Assembly (NCBI GenBank): GCA_964468205.1
Contig: CAYXVG010000151.1
Span: 1-6,627 of the forward strand
DNA length: 6,627 bases
DNA from: CAWELS01 sp964468205
GTDB lineage: Bacteria > Acidobacteriota > Terriglobia > Bryobacterales > Bryobacteraceae
Direction of reading: 5' to 3'
Shown here: positions 6,370-6,627 of the stretch, piece after piece
Layout of the letters: every line of letters starts with the position of its first letter
Position numbering within the stretch: the first letter of the stretch is position 1
Position numbers and translations under genes: made by a program
The notes under the pieces: generated by a model
The model's input: the letters and a program-made list of their open reading frames with translations, nothing else
Databases searched by the model: none
What the model was told of the DNA's origin: nothing

Positions 6370-6524
6370 ACTCTGTTGCGACCCGCCGTTTGCAGGGCAG
6401 AGCAGATCGCTTCACCGTTCGCATCGGAGACCATGATCGCGCTCTTGGGACATTGGCAGCAGATACGGTCACGTGGGTGTGGATCGGTACGCATGCCGAG
6501 TACGACCGGCTTGTGGGCTCCTGA
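6351..6524 (+). pseudogene. RelE/HigB-like toxin with an apparent in-frame internal deletion
   Basis: A 57-residue frame starting APVKVNSVATRR and then passing directly into LQGRADRFTVRIGDHDRALG and TVTWVWIGTHAEYDRLVGS. The first part matches the beginning, and the rest the C-terminal half, of RelE/HigB-like toxins of about 90 residues. In those, roughly 35 residues of helices (usually starting with FW after the SVASR-like start) come between. The join falls near 6384-6391 and keeps the frame, so this is probably an internal deletion of about 100 bp. The usual Tyr of the GDHYRALG stretch, as I recall it, is Asp here. The missing helices should abolish folding or toxicity, although this is inference. 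Start: GTG at 6351, or GTG at 6366, which makes a GTGA overlap with the antitoxin stop. Either way it overlaps the antitoxin gene. Confidence 0.68.
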
Positions 6525-6588
6525 AGTGGCGGTTTGGCGGACTCAATTTCCGTGCCCGATCAAGGCCACCCCGCGGTACGGGCGTTAT

Positions 6589-6603
6589 ACGTCAAGTTGA
6601 CGT
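6589..6603. repeat. Perfect 15-bp inverted repeat with 7-bp arms
   Basis: ACGTCAA and TTGACGT are exact reverse complements around a single G. The repeat is the clearest structure in the 100 bp after the truncated toxin and is followed by GGAGG (6605-6609). It could be an operator for a gene beginning beyond the window, or chance. The loop is too short for a terminator and no T-run follows. Confidence 0.4.
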
Positions 6604-6627
6604 TGGAGGTTTGGCTCTCACTTCAGA

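Overview
The window looks like accessory, horizontally mobile DNA from a moderately GC-rich environmental bacterium. The small toxin-antitoxin (TA) families and the integrase fragment remind me of Acidobacteriota genomes, but that is an impression from memory and a database comparison could overturn it. No rRNA, tRNA, CRISPR array or complete insertion sequence is visible.

Left two thirds (about 160-3982, minus strand): a two-gene restriction-modification-like operon. A 1034-residue Eco57I-type N6-adenine DNA methyltransferase (motifs TGAYYTP, VLDPSCGSAIF, NPPW) is followed, with a 17-bp overlap, by a small PD-(D/E)xK-type nuclease (D...ECK motif). A candidate Rho-independent terminator lies just beyond the nuclease stop. 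The likely logic is that the large protein binds and methylates a DNA site and the small one cuts unmodified DNA.

Middle (about 3983-5479): a region of decayed pieces, all on the minus strand. It holds a HicB-like antitoxin with no HicA partner, a 359-bp stretch with no recognisable gene, an intact second HicB whose overlapping hicA survives only as its C-terminal half, and the first 44 or so residues of a tyrosine integrase joined to unrelated sequence.

Right end (about 5440-6627, plus strand): an intact antitoxin/MazF toxin pair with overlapping genes, then a second antitoxin-type gene followed by a RelE/HigB-like toxin that appears to have lost its middle in frame. The last 100 bp hold a perfect 15-bp inverted repeat and no gene.

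Overall, one apparently complete defence operon sits beside at least four TA modules in different states: one intact, one with a truncated toxin, one with an internally deleted toxin and one antitoxin orphan. An integrase remnant adds to the picture of a defence or mobile island with heavy turnover. In three of these four cases the antitoxin is open while the toxin is damaged or absent.
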